Source: an uncultured Clostridia bacterium
GTDB lineage: Bacteria > Bacillota > Clostridia > TANB77 > CAG-508
Direction: 5' to 3'
DNA length: 40,867 nucleotides
NCBI GenBank assembly: GCA_934154515.1
Contig: CAKPGD010000004.1
Location: 1 to 40,867 of the forward strand
The position numbers were made by a program, and so were the translations under genes. How positions within the stretch are numbered: the first letter of the stretch is position 1; every line of letters begins with the position of its first letter. The notes below the pieces were generated by a model that was given only the letters and a program-made list of their open reading frames with translations, had not been told where the DNA came from and ran no database searches. Of this stretch, positions 1 through 8,973 are shown in pieces.

Positions 1-2
1 AC

Positions 3-56
3 TTTAGTAAACTGATTGATATTTGTATCAATCGTTATGAGAGAAAAAAGTTGTAG
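3..56 (+). CDS. 3' end of an unidentified gene (partial)
   Basis: An open frame enters from the left edge and stops at TAG 54-56. Its last residues read FSKLIDICINRYERKKL. A strong terminator follows 25 bases later, as expected at the end of a real gene. Seventeen residues are too few to name a family, and chance openness cannot be excluded. Confidence 0.3.
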   Translation, partial: FSKLIDICINRYERKKL

Positions 57-81
57 ATAACTACGACGTTCGCTCCAAAAG

Positions 82-123
82 AAAAACGATAAAACATTGG
101 TATATCAATGTTTTATCGTTTTT
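82..123 (+). terminator. Rho-independent terminator
   Basis: Near-perfect inverted repeat: AAAAACGATAAAACATTG pairs with CAATGTTTTATCGTTTTT around a six-base loop and ends in a T run. It closes the gene entering from the left edge. The A-rich 5' arm means it could also work on the opposite strand. Confidence 0.85.
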
Positions 124-408
124 TAATGCTTTTATATCTAAAATAAGAATTTAATATTTTCAAGGATTCTAGAATTAAAAATCAAAGAACAGTTTTAAAT
201 GTGTCAAAATAAATGACTTATAAAAAGCCTTGATATATACTATATATTGAGGTTAGTCTACACAACTAAGGTCTTATTATTTACATCAAAAAAATCTATA
301 TATTCTAAATTCTAAATTTCTAATAAAAATCAGAAAAACATTCAAATTTTTATGGAAATATGTTATTATATAATATATAAAATCTTAAAATACAAATGAG
401 GAGGTATA
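124..408 (+). promoter_or_regulatory. AT-rich leader and probable promoter region of the transglutaminase-like gene
   Basis: No gene is seen here. A TATAAT-like hexamer lies at 369-374, but no convincing -35 sits 16-18 bases upstream, so the promoter is only tentative. The ribosome site GAGGAGG at 398-404 is strong, is spaced four bases from the ATG, and fixes the start of the next gene at 409. Confidence 0.35.
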
Positions 409-2577
409 ATGGACTCTCAAGATTTAAGAACATTATTAGAACAAACTGATAATAAATTAAGCATATTTGCAAATGCCGAAACTTTAAATAAATATAATCT
501 CACTGTAAAAGATCTATTTGACCTAGTTAATGATTTTTTGAGTGACGAGGAAAAATTGAAACTATTTGATTATCCACACTTTAGAAAATTCAATAACAAC
601 ATAAAATGTGGCATAGTTAGTCTTATATCAAATGAACATATTATTTTACAAATTATTAATGATGATAATATTGTAAATGATTTTGAAACCTATCAAATAG
701 TTGATATTGTTGAAAAGATGAACGATACTGGAAAACAACAATTTTTATATAATCAAGATTTTATAAAAAAACATCAACTTTCTAATTATGATATAAATAC
801 TATTATTTCAAGCTTAACTGATGAAGCAAAGTCAAAATTATTAATGGATGTAGACTTAATTAAAAACAAATTACAATTAAATGATTTTCAGGTTACTGAA
901 TTAATAAAAAATTTATCCATTGATCAAGTTAAAGATAAGGCAATAGAACTATATCAAATAGAAAGTTATCAAAAAATTAGTATATTAAATACTTGTAGTG
1001 ATGCTCACAAATTAAATACATTATTAAAATCAAATGACTTAAAAAAATTTGAAATTATAGATATATTAAAAACATTAGATATTGAAAATTTAAATAATTT
1101 CTTAGCAAAACATAAAACTTTTTTTATTGAAAATAACATTTTACCTTATGAAATAACACGCAATTTAAGTGCTGAACAACAAAAAGAATTTATAGCCAAC
1201 TTAGAAAATGCTAACTTAACATTAAATGAAAAAAGAGAAATATTAGCCACTTTAAAAACAGATGTTAAACAAAGTATAGATACAACTAATTTTCCAGAAG
1301 AATATAAAACTGCACTTAGCATACAAACAGAAGAATATATTGGAAAGATTATTTTGGATTTTAAAAGGAATTTAGAAGATTACCGTGGACTAGATAATTT
1401 AATAAGTATAACCCCTGAAGAACTTACAGAAGAAGAAAAAGTAAAACTTATAAAACTTTGTGATATTTGTCCCAATTCGGATATTATTAATACTTTAAAT
1501 AATAATTCCACACCTTGTCATTCAAATGCTAAAGAATACAAAGAAGCTGAAGAATGGATATCATCTCTACTTAGCAGTTTAAATTCTGAATATTCAAAAG
1601 CTCAAAAGCTGGCAATAATAGATAATGCAATAGGTAAAAAAATAAGCTATACTCCTGATTTTGATACAGAAGTATTTAATCCTTCAGATGCTAGAGCTTT
1701 ATGGAAGATAATTAGCTCAGGTTATGGAGTTTGTAATGGAATATCAAATCTAGAACACTATATACTCAATAAAGTAGGAATAGAGAGTGAATTTGTAGAA
1801 ACTCGTTCGCATACTTTTTTAAAAGTTAAAGATATTGAACTTCCTCTTGCAAATGGAGAAGTAGTTAAAGGAAATACTATTTTAGATCCAACTTGGAATC
1901 TAACACAGCACAGATTTAATGGGAAACCTAATAATTTTTGTATAAATTATGAACAAGCGAGAAAAAGCGACATTGATATTGAAGGTAAAGACCATAATTG
2001 TCATAAAAACGATGAACAGTTGCAAGATGCAACTGTAGGTTTAGATGAACAAAGTTTAAGAAAATTATTTTTAAGTGTTGGTTTAACAAATGAAGATGGT
2101 AAATTTCCTATAACAAGTCTTCTAGAAAAATCAAAACAAATAGATACCTTTTATGAAAGTCAACCAGAAGAAAATATTAATAAACAATTTGAACTTCTTC
2201 AACAAGTTTGTCCTGAGTTTGCAACATGTCAAAATTCGAGCATAACCATTATTCGTGATGTTTTATTTGCTAATAAAAATTTAAACTTTAATAAATGTGT
2301 TATAAATAGGGTATACAATAGAGAGGATAAAGAAAAAAGACCAGTTTTATTTGTTTATATTGATTCAAATGAATTAGGAAGAAAATTTTATTTTGCTGAT
2401 AAAGACACAGAGCAATTTTTAGTTTTGTCACAAGAAGAATTTACTAAACAATTTGAATGCTATGAGTTAGACCTAAAAAAACATAACGGACTTAGACTAT
2501 GGGAAGATGAAGAACCTAAAAAAGAAAATATAGATTTGTCAAAGAGTTCTGGTAAAATAGTAGCCGAGGAGAGATAA
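409..2577 (+). CDS. Large helical-repeat protein with a transglutaminase-like cysteine-protease core
   Basis: This is a 722-residue protein without signal peptide or membrane segment, so it is cytoplasmic unless exported by a dedicated system. Residues 1 to about 370 are helical and repetitive, with many short leucine/asparagine units ending in patterns like LNNFLAKH. Residues 375-505 look like a transglutaminase/protease core: GVCNGIS contains the candidate nucleophile Cys442, SHTFLKV the candidate His468, and ILDPTWN the candidate Asp493, in the usual C-H-D order. The C-terminal 200 residues are not recognised. The start has a GAGGAGG site. A 74-residue gene follows five bases later, so the two are probably co-transcribed. 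The next genes, on the other strand, encode a type IV secretion system; a link to it is inference. It could be a protease, a deamidase/cross-linking enzyme or an inactive scaffold. The fold is fairly sure, the substrate unknown. Confidence 0.75.
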   Translation: MDSQDLRTLLEQTDNKLSIFANAETLNKYNLTVKDLFDLVNDFLSDEEKLKLFDYPHFRKFNNNIKCGIVSLISNEHIILQIINDDNIVNDFETYQIVDIVEKMNDTGKQQFLYNQDFIKKHQLSNYDINTIISSLTDEAKSKLLMDVDLIKNKLQLNDFQVTELIKNLSIDQVKDKAIELYQIESYQKISILNTCSDAHKLNTLLKSNDLKKFEIIDILKTLDIENLNNFLAKHKTFFIENNILPYEITRNLSAEQQKEFIANLENANLTLNEKREILATLKTDVKQSIDTTNFPEEYKTALSIQTEEYIGKIILDFKRNLEDYRGLDNLISITPEELTEEEKVKLIKLCDICPNSDIINTLNNNSTPCHSNAKEYKEAEEWISSLLSSLNSEYSKAQKLAIIDNAIGKKISYTPDFDTEVFNPSDARALWKIISSGYGVCNGISNLEHYILNKVGIESEFVETRSHTFLKVKDIELPLANGEVVKGNTILDPTWNLTQHRFNGKPNNFCINYEQARKSDIDIEGKDHNCHKNDEQLQDATVGLDEQSLRKLFLSVGLTNEDGKFPITSLLEKSKQIDTFYESQPEENINKQFELLQQVCPEFATCQNSSITIIRDVLFANKNLNFNKCVINRVYNREDKEKRPVLFVYIDSNELGRKFYFADKDTEQFLVLSQEEFTKQFECYELDLKKHNGLRLWEDEEPKKENIDLSKSSGKIVAEER

Positions 2578-2582
2578 GAAAT

Positions 2583-2807
2583 ATGAAAATGATAGAGAAA
2601 ATAATTTTATTTATTAAAAATATATTTACTAAACAAGAAGAAATTAAACAATTAGAAGCACCCAAAAGCATTATAGAACAAAATCAAAAGATTAATTTTA
2701 TTAATTCTTTAAAAGTAACTCCTACAGAAAAAAGAATAAAGAAAAATTTTGAAATATTAACTTGTGATGGAGATGGACTAGGAATTCAAAAGGAAATAAG
2801 TTGTTAA
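2583..2807 (+). CDS. Small protein co-transcribed with the transglutaminase-like gene
   Basis: Seventy-four residues, not recognised. The N-terminal 17 residues (MKMIEKIILFIKNIFTK) form an amphipathic, basic and hydrophobic helix that could touch the membrane. The rest is polar, lysine- and asparagine-rich, with two cysteines near the C terminus. It starts five bases after the stop of the 722-residue gene. GAGGAGAT in the last codons of that gene serves as ribosome site, so translation is probably coupled. A strong terminator follows at once. A partner, chaperone or inhibitor role for the upstream protein would fit the arrangement, but nothing in the sequence proves it. Confidence 0.6.
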   Translation: MKMIEKIILFIKNIFTKQEEIKQLEAPKSIIEQNQKINFINSLKVTPTEKRIKKNFEILTCDGDGLGIQKEISC

Positions 2808-2808
2808 C

Positions 2809-2847
2809 AAAAAAAACGAGAAAATGTTTAATTTTCTCGTTTTTTTG
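2809..2847. terminator. Bidirectional terminator between converging units
   Basis: An AAAACGAGAAAAT arm pairs with ATTTTCTCGTTTT around a five-base loop, with A and T tracts outside both arms. It can stop transcription from the plus-strand pair on its left and from the minus-strand secretion operon that ends at 2876. Confidence 0.85.
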
Positions 2848-2875
2848 TTATTTTCAGAATTTTCTAATTTCTAAT

Positions 2876-4102
2876 TTATAAAGCTATAGAAAAACTAAAA
2901 TTCATATCGTTTTCTAATCTCATTATTACTGTTACTTCTCGTTCTTCTGCTGCCACACTTGCTCCACTTTTATATGGTGCTCTTAATATGTATGTGTTTC
3001 CCTGTTGTTGCATAGATACTGTTCCTAAATAATTATAATCAAAAAATTTATCTTGTATATAATTTTGAAATTTTTCTAAAGTATTAAAATTAGTATTCTT
3101 AAATTGAGAATTTAATTTAGAATATAGTACTTCATATTCTTTATTATTTACCCACGAAAATATTTTATCTACATTAAATTTCAATTTTTGTTTATAATCC
3201 ATTTTTGCATATTTTTCTATTTCATCTTGAGAATATTGTGTACTATCTTTTATGCTAATATTAAAATTTGTATATAAATATTCTTCTATTACATATTGAT
3301 TTCCATTAGAATCTTGAACTGTGTATGTTTTTTTATTTTCTTGTGCCTCTACTGATATTAAAGAAACTAAACTTGCATCTTCTATATTTTCTTTATTTCT
3401 CTCTATGTAACTTTTATAGTTATCTATATTATTAGAAAATTTAGTTTGTTTTGTTTCTTCGTTAATTAATTCATATGCAATATCTGTTTTTTCTATTGCT
3501 AGATTTTTGTAGATGTCAAAATAATTACTTGCTATAATATAATTAGACAAATCTTTTGTTTCAATTTTGTTTTCTTCGTTAGAATTTATAATTATGCTTT
3601 TTTTATATTTTCCATCAACTATATTATTCATTGCATTTTGAAATTCTTTATTATTGCTTTGTCTAATATTAAAAGTCGTATTTTCATAATCCACATTTAC
3701 TAAAAAATACACATCTTTATTATTTAACATAGCTTTTGTAAAATATGTTGTATCATTTACTCTTTCTATTTTATATACAGCTTCTATTTTTAAGTAATAT
3801 GGATTCTCTATTTCCATAATTTTCTCATTTGACTCTTCTTCACATATTAATTTAATTTTATAACTATCTTTGCTTATATTGTAATTAATATATTTTTCTA
3901 TACATTGAGATAGTATTGTGTATGCTTTATATGTTTTTTCTTCCTGTATGTCTAATATGTCTTCATATGAAACTTCAGCATCTATGTTTTTAAATTTCTC
4001 TTCTCTTAGTTTTGGAAGCAATATTAAAATTAATAATGTAACAATTATTATTAGTATTGTTAGTATTATTAACACTATTATTAATGATCTATTTTTTTTC
4101 AT
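2876..4102 (-). CDS. Membrane-anchored protein with two NTF2-like domains; VirB8/TcpC-like candidate
   Basis: This is the last gene of the secretion operon, 408 residues. One membrane segment lies at residues 7-30, followed by an outside domain. Two stretches, about 190-290 and 300-408, share the look of NTF2-like folds: a helix with D-x-x-Y-x-L, a conserved K-x-x-F/Y-x-x-YI turn (NIDNYKSYIE; TLEKFQNYIQ), then beta strands. Tandem NTF2-like domains on one anchor are known from TcpC/Orf13 of Gram-positive conjugation systems and from VirB8. These proteins bridge the inner-membrane channel to the outer parts. The assignment rests on architecture and operon position, not clear sequence identity. 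The gap from the hydrolase gene is 85 bases and contains a GC-rich hairpin. It could instead be an accessory lipid- or wall-contact protein. Confidence 0.55.
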   Translation of the reverse strand: MKKNRSLIIVLIILTILIIIVTLLILILLPKLREEKFKNIDAEVSYEDILDIQEEKTYKAYTILSQCIEKYINYNISKDSYKIKLICEEESNEKIMEIENPYYLKIEAVYKIERVNDTTYFTKAMLNNKDVYFLVNVDYENTTFNIRQSNNKEFQNAMNNIVDGKYKKSIIINSNEENKIETKDLSNYIIASNYFDIYKNLAIEKTDIAYELINEETKQTKFSNNIDNYKSYIERNKENIEDASLVSLISVEAQENKKTYTVQDSNGNQYVIEEYLYTNFNISIKDSTQYSQDEIEKYAKMDYKQKLKFNVDKIFSWVNNKEYEVLYSKLNSQFKNTNFNTLEKFQNYIQDKFFDYNYLGTVSMQQQGNTYILRAPYKSGASVAAEEREVTVIMRLENDMNFSFSIAL

Positions 4103-4138
4103 ATTTACCTCTTTAATATATTTTTTATATAAAGTCTA

Positions 4139-4157
4139 GGGCGATTATTTATCGCCC
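4139..4157 (-). promoter_or_regulatory. Intergenic GC-rich hairpin without a T tract
   Basis: GGGCGAT pairs with ATCGCCC around a five-base loop, between the hydrolase gene and the last operon gene. With no T run on the minus strand it is unlikely to be a full terminator. It may stabilise or process the mRNA, lowering or separating expression of the last gene. Confidence 0.5.
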
Positions 4158-4187
4158 ATATTTTATAATATTTTAAACAGTTATCAT

Positions 4188-7100
4188 TTATTCCGGAATT
4201 AGTTCTACTACTCCAATAATCCCTCTAAAGGCTCCTGCAAAAATATGCTCTGAAACATTTTCTGTAATAGTTCCATCCCATGTTCCTGTATGTACGTGTC
4301 CTGCCAAAACACTTTTTACTTTTGTATCACTCGAATATACATAGTTATTTAATAAATTTTTCATATTTGCGTTATTTCCTATGATCCATTTATAACTATT
4401 ATCAGCCCAATAATAAACTTGATTATTATGAATATTTCTACACCACTGCTCTAATCCAGAAGGTGTTGATTGTGAAGCAAATGGTACATGTGTTGCTAAT
4501 ATAACTGATCCTGGTGCTTTATCTATTAATGTCTGTGCTGAACTAGTATTTACAGCCGTATTAGCTGACCAGTTTAATCCTACTATTCTAACTCCATCTA
4601 AATCTATATATTTTGAGTCTGAATTTCCATCTAAATCTGTATGCTTAGATAATGCATATGAAGTATCATGATTTGTTCTTCCTGTCCAAGCATCGTGGTC
4701 ATCTGTAGAACCTCTTATGTACATTTTTTTGATATTTGAATTTAGTTTTTTATATCCTTCAGATAATACTTTATAGTTATTATCACTATAATAATCCATA
4801 AGGTCTCCTCCGAATATAACTGCATCAAAATTATTATTATTTATATAATCTATGATTTGTGGCCATAAATCTGCACTATGTACACTTTGATCATCTGTCA
4901 CCATCATATTGTATCTGCTAGCAATTTCACTATCTGAGCTAGTAACATCAGAGCCTTTATTTGCATAATCTGCTACTATATGAACATCACTTACCCATGC
5001 TACTTTCTTGCTATTAGCCAAATTTGGTATTTTTATTGTTATTTTATCTTCAGTAAATGAATATTTTGGTACTTCATTTTTCTTTGTTTTCATCTCTGGA
5101 TATGTTGTTATAAATATACTTGCTGTTTTCATATTATTTGTAATTCTTGAGATATCTACCCATCCATTCTTTGTGGCATTTGAACTTCCTGGATTAGAAA
5201 CATATACTTGATTTACACCATCTTTATTTCTATAACTTACTAACACCATATAATGTCCTGTGCTACTTGTCCATTCCCCTTTTACGTTTACTATTATCGG
5301 TCTTCCTGATTCTAAATGTTCTATTATTTCTTGTTCAGTAAGAACTCTTCCTGGTCTTTCACTAGATATTCCGTGATTTTTTAGAACTGCTTGTAAATCT
5401 GCTAATTTTCCATTTACTTCCGTTCTAATAGTTTCTGGAGTAACATCTTGACCATATCCTGTTAATACAATTGCTATGGATGTTAAGGTACATCCAGAGT
5501 TTTTCATTGTTCCTCCTGCAAATGGTTTAGTTGCCCAACTTCCAGAAAATTGTTTATAATTTTTATAGGCATATTTATGTCCTGCAACTTTAATTGAACC
5601 ATCTTGTCCATCCCCACTTTCATCTGCCTCTTCTATATCTATTCCTATTTTTCCATATAATGACCTTATTATTTGTGTTACATTTCTTGTCCAATCATCT
5701 CCTTGTGTAGGCCAATCTGGTGGTAAATTAGGGCAATAGACTTCTTGAATTTGCTTTACAGTATATCTTCCTTGAGTGAAATATTTACTTCCTGTTGCTA
5801 TTTGTCTCATAGTAGTTTCTATATTTTCTTGCGGACTACTATATTTTGCTTTAAGATTATAAGAAGTCCAGTTATTATTTTTTTTCACATAACTTGAATT
5901 AGCCGTTCCTATTGATGATTCCTGGTGAGCAAACGCTAAAACAAATACAGCATTTACTTTATATTTATTTTGACCTTCTATTAATGCATCTACTATGCTT
6001 AATGCATTTTCCTTTTTATTGCCTGTGTATTTAGCGTTAATTATTTGTATTAATTGGTCTTTTGTTACTGCCGGTAATGCACCTTGTTCATCTGTTTTTA
6101 CTATTAAGTCATCTTGATTTATATTACTATAATCTTCATCCGTTAAAGGTCCATCTGTCTCTAAATCATTTATTTCTTCATTATCTGGAAATGTTAATAA
6201 GTATTTTATATGGTCTACCAAGCTAGCCATTTTCGTTTTATATATTGAATTATAATCTGTTTCATCTGTTTCTGATGAATCCTCATCAGAAGCTTTTATG
6301 TTTTCTCCTAGCATTTCATATAAAAGTTCTTTACCTGTAATTAAGTTTTCTAATGGTGCCTTTAAAAGATTTGAGTCAGGTATTTTATATTTTACTGGCG
6401 TACCATCTCTATTGAATTCTGCATTTTTTGCACAATTTGCTACTGCATTTTCATTTTTTTCTTCTGCTCCATTACATTCACATGTTCCTGTATCATTTAC
6501 AAGTAATCCTAAAAATTGTTTAGATTTTTCAATTGGTTTTATTTCTTCACCATTCTTTGTAGTAGCAGGTATTCGCTTATATGTTATTGTAGTAGAACTT
6601 GATGATGATTTTACTCCATCAGATTCATAAAATTGATTATCATTCCCAGTAGTTACTACTTCTCTTTTATAATTGTAAACTTCATAAAAAGACCATGTAT
6701 CTGCTTTCATAAGAGAAGCTTCTGGATTTAAACTAGTTACTGTCGTTTCTATTTTTCTTTCTTTTGTTTTTCCAGAATCCTTACTTCCTATTACAACATC
6801 TGGATTTTCTGGGTCATACACATCTACCATTACTGGAACAGTTTCTGTTGTTGTTGTTTTATTTATTTCAGTAGCATCATTTACATATACTTTTATTTTT
6901 GTATTTCTAGCAAGCATTGCCACATGATATACAAATTCAGGGTTTTGTGTTACCTGGCATAAACTTATTAAAAATTCATATGGCATCATATATTTATTTA
7001 GTTCTATTTTATAATCATAATAATAATTTCCAATAACTTCTATTGTCTTGTCAGTAGGTGCCAAAATATCATTAATTCCATATTCTGCATTTTCTACTGT

Positions 7101-8000
7101 TTTCTTAGTTGTTATTTTTAAAGCTGCTATTATAATTTGATTAGTATTTGGATCTATTGTATAAGAATATATTTTTTCTTCATCTGTATTTGAAAGTTTT
7201 TCATATTCATCATAAGGCAAATATTTCATTAATTTATAACTATCTTTTCCTACTTCAGATCTATATAAATATATTCCTCCATCTATCCAATCTGTATGAT
7301 ATTCGTTTACCAATTCTCCCTCTGTATTTCCTCTTCTTAGATGTGGTTGAGATGTGATTAAATCTGCTTTTATAAATGCGTTTATATATTTTAATAATTT
7401 TTCTCTTGCAGCTCCTTCATAACTTTCATCTGTTAATATTTTATCTACTAATCTAGTTTCACTTAAACTTTTATCTTCTTCGTGTACATCTTGTGTAGGA
7501 ATTAGATTTAAATCTTGTAGTGAATACCCTAACTCCAACAATTCTCTGGCATATTTTTCTGCAATTGTCACATCTCTGGTAACTTCTTTTCCATAAGGAT
7601 CGGTATAAGTATATTCGCTTTTTTCATCTAATTTTATCCAATAATCATTATCTATAAATTTTATAAATTTTGTAAAACCTGTGCTTATAGAAGTTCCTAT
7701 ATTTGACATTAAGTTAACAAATTTATCTTCTATTGAATACATTATTGCTATAAAAATTAATGGTATAGTAATAGTCAAAATAGCTGGTATCAAAAACTTC
7801 ATTATAACTTTTTTCTTTATTTTCTTTTTTGCTTCTTTTTTTATACCTTCAGTTGCACTATGTGCCATTTTTTTAGCTTTACCCTTTATACCTTTTTCAG
7901 CCAAGTTTGCTACTTTTTTAGCAGTTTCTTTATCTATTATTGGATCTACATTATGCATGCTTTCATCTAATCCATATTCTTCGTTATCGTTATTTTCCAT
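4188..8000 (-). CDS. Giant T4SS cell-wall hydrolase: muramidase-like, C39 peptidase-like and calcineurin-like phosphoesterase domains
   Basis: From its best start this is 1270 residues. A basic cytoplasmic head (1-65) precedes one membrane segment (about 68-89); the rest should lie outside. Residues 90-640 are an unrecognised beta-rich region with a CECNG cysteine cluster. Residues 645-790 resemble glucosaminidase/lytic-transglycosylase domains (AFAHQESSIGTANSSYV, candidate acid Glu694). Residues 805-970 look like a C39-type peptidase: NSGCTLTSI with Cys837, STGHYMVLV with His916, then SNPGS where Asp is usual. Residues 995-1270 form a calcineurin-like phosphoesterase: SDVH, GGDLMD, GSTDDHD in place of GNHD, THVPF and GHVHTG. 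Wall hydrolases with two catalytic domains are normal in Gram-positive conjugation; the added phosphoesterase is not. ATG at 7998-8000 has AGGTGG five bases upstream; an in-frame GTG at 8009 overlaps that site and was rejected. Confidence 0.8.
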   Translation of the reverse strand: MENNDNEEYGLDESMHNVDPIIDKETAKKVANLAEKGIKGKAKKMAHSATEGIKKEAKKKIKKKVIMKFLIPAILTITIPLIFIAIMYSIEDKFVNLMSNIGTSISTGFTKFIKFIDNDYWIKLDEKSEYTYTDPYGKEVTRDVTIAEKYARELLELGYSLQDLNLIPTQDVHEEDKSLSETRLVDKILTDESYEGAAREKLLKYINAFIKADLITSQPHLRRGNTEGELVNEYHTDWIDGGIYLYRSEVGKDSYKLMKYLPYDEYEKLSNTDEEKIYSYTIDPNTNQIIIAALKITTKKTVENAEYGINDILAPTDKTIEVIGNYYYDYKIELNKYMMPYEFLISLCQVTQNPEFVYHVAMLARNTKIKVYVNDATEINKTTTTETVPVMVDVYDPENPDVVIGSKDSGKTKERKIETTVTSLNPEASLMKADTWSFYEVYNYKREVVTTGNDNQFYESDGVKSSSSSTTITYKRIPATTKNGEEIKPIEKSKQFLGLLVNDTGTCECNGAEEKNENAVANCAKNAEFNRDGTPVKYKIPDSNLLKAPLENLITGKELLYEMLGENIKASDEDSSETDETDYNSIYKTKMASLVDHIKYLLTFPDNEEINDLETDGPLTDEDYSNINQDDLIVKTDEQGALPAVTKDQLIQIINAKYTGNKKENALSIVDALIEGQNKYKVNAVFVLAFAHQESSIGTANSSYVKKNNNWTSYNLKAKYSSPQENIETTMRQIATGSKYFTQGRYTVKQIQEVYCPNLPPDWPTQGDDWTRNVTQIIRSLYGKIGIDIEEADESGDGQDGSIKVAGHKYAYKNYKQFSGSWATKPFAGGTMKNSGCTLTSIAIVLTGYGQDVTPETIRTEVNGKLADLQAVLKNHGISSERPGRVLTEQEIIEHLESGRPIIVNVKGEWTSSTGHYMVLVSYRNKDGVNQVYVSNPGSSNATKNGWVDISRITNNMKTASIFITTYPEMKTKKNEVPKYSFTEDKITIKIPNLANSKKVAWVSDVHIVADYANKGSDVTSSDSEIASRYNMMVTDDQSVHSADLWPQIIDYINNNNFDAVIFGGDLMDYYSDNNYKVLSEGYKKLNSNIKKMYIRGSTDDHDAWTGRTNHDTSYALSKHTDLDGNSDSKYIDLDGVRIVGLNWSANTAVNTSSAQTLIDKAPGSVILATHVPFASQSTPSGLEQWCRNIHNNQVYYWADNSYKWIIGNNANMKNLLNNYVYSSDTKVKSVLAGHVHTGTWDGTITENVSEHIFAGAFRGIIGVVELIPE

Positions 8001-8016
8001 ATTCACCACCTATTTT

Positions 8017-8946
8017 CTATATATTTATTGCCATTTTATATTTTTCTACTTTTTCTCCATTTTCATATGCTTCATTATCTAATACTATATCTGCAAAAAC
8101 CATTCTTTTAGTTGTTTTATTTCCTTCATAATTCCTTATATAAGTTATTTCTATATTTTTAATGTTATATGGTAAAAACATACAAGTACTGTTCTTTATG
8201 CTATTACTTGATGCTACATATCTTATATTATCTGTGTCCATAATATATACACCTTGTTCTTTCTTACCTGTATTCATTAGTATTGTTTTATTATTTTTGT
8301 TTGTAATTTTCAAATCATATTTTTCTGAATCTATAAATACTTTTTTTCTTATAACTTGTATTTCTATTCCATTTTCTTCTACAGTTTTATCTATTTCTTG
8401 ACTATCTATAAAAGAATTTACATTAATTCTATTATCTTTTTTTGATGTAGTTATATAATCTTTACAAACATCAGTATTACTTACATTTCCTGTAGCTAAT
8501 GAGTCTTCATAATAAACTACCTGATATGTGTTTTGTGTACTAGAATTTTTGTAATTTTTTATATCTGCTGTTCTTTCTACACTAAAAATTATGTCATAAT
8601 AATCTGTTTTAAAGTTTTCTACATTGTTAGAATATAATACTGATTTACAGTTATCAGAAAGCATATTATATGCTCCTTCTATATCTTTTTGATTACATTT
8701 CTGTATAAAACTTTCAATCAAGTTTACATTCGTGACAGTTTGCTCTGCATCAACTCTTTCGCCTGTTATGATAGATTTTATTGGCAAATTTTCTGTGTTA
8801 ATTATGTTATTTTCTTTTTCTTCTCTACCTTGTGTTTTTGCTATTTCGTTTAATATCTTTATGAATAAAAACATAAAGACTACTACCAATGCTATTATAA
8901 TAATTTTCCTTCTGTTTTGATTCCAATATCTTATTAATCTATTCAT
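8017..8946 (-). CDS. Single-pass membrane protein with NTF2-like domain; second VirB8-like candidate
   Basis: This 309-residue protein has one membrane segment at residues 14-36 after a basic N terminus, so most of it is outside. About 70-165 resembles an NTF2-like fold, beginning IESFIQKCNQKDIEGAYNML and ending in strands. Residues 170-309 are beta-rich and not recognised. It lies between VirB6 and the giant hydrolase, 27 bases after the VirB6 gene and 16 before the hydrolase start, so all three are one transcript. AGGAGG precedes the ATG. VirB8/TcpC-type proteins are expected next to VirB6 in such operons. The assignment comes from fold resemblance and position only. Confidence 0.5.
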   Translation of the reverse strand: MNRLIRYWNQNRRKIIIIALVVVFMFLFIKILNEIAKTQGREEKENNIINTENLPIKSIITGERVDAEQTVTNVNLIESFIQKCNQKDIEGAYNMLSDNCKSVLYSNNVENFKTDYYDIIFSVERTADIKNYKNSSTQNTYQVVYYEDSLATGNVSNTDVCKDYITTSKKDNRINVNSFIDSQEIDKTVEENGIEIQVIRKKVFIDSEKYDLKITNKNNKTILMNTGKKEQGVYIMDTDNIRYVASSNSIKNSTCMFLPYNIKNIEITYIRNYEGNKTTKRMVFADIVLDNEAYENGEKVEKYKMAINI

Positions 8947-8973
8947 TGTTAGTAGCCTCCTATTTATATTTAA

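Noticed and set aside
1..2850. Integration boundary (att repeat, integrase or tRNA) at the left of the T4SS locus
   Set aside because: No tRNA, integrase fragment or direct repeat matching the right side near 17100-17250 was seen.
8001..8009. GTG start for the giant hydrolase
   Set aside because: It would overlap the AGGTGG ribosome site that serves the ATG at 7998-8000.
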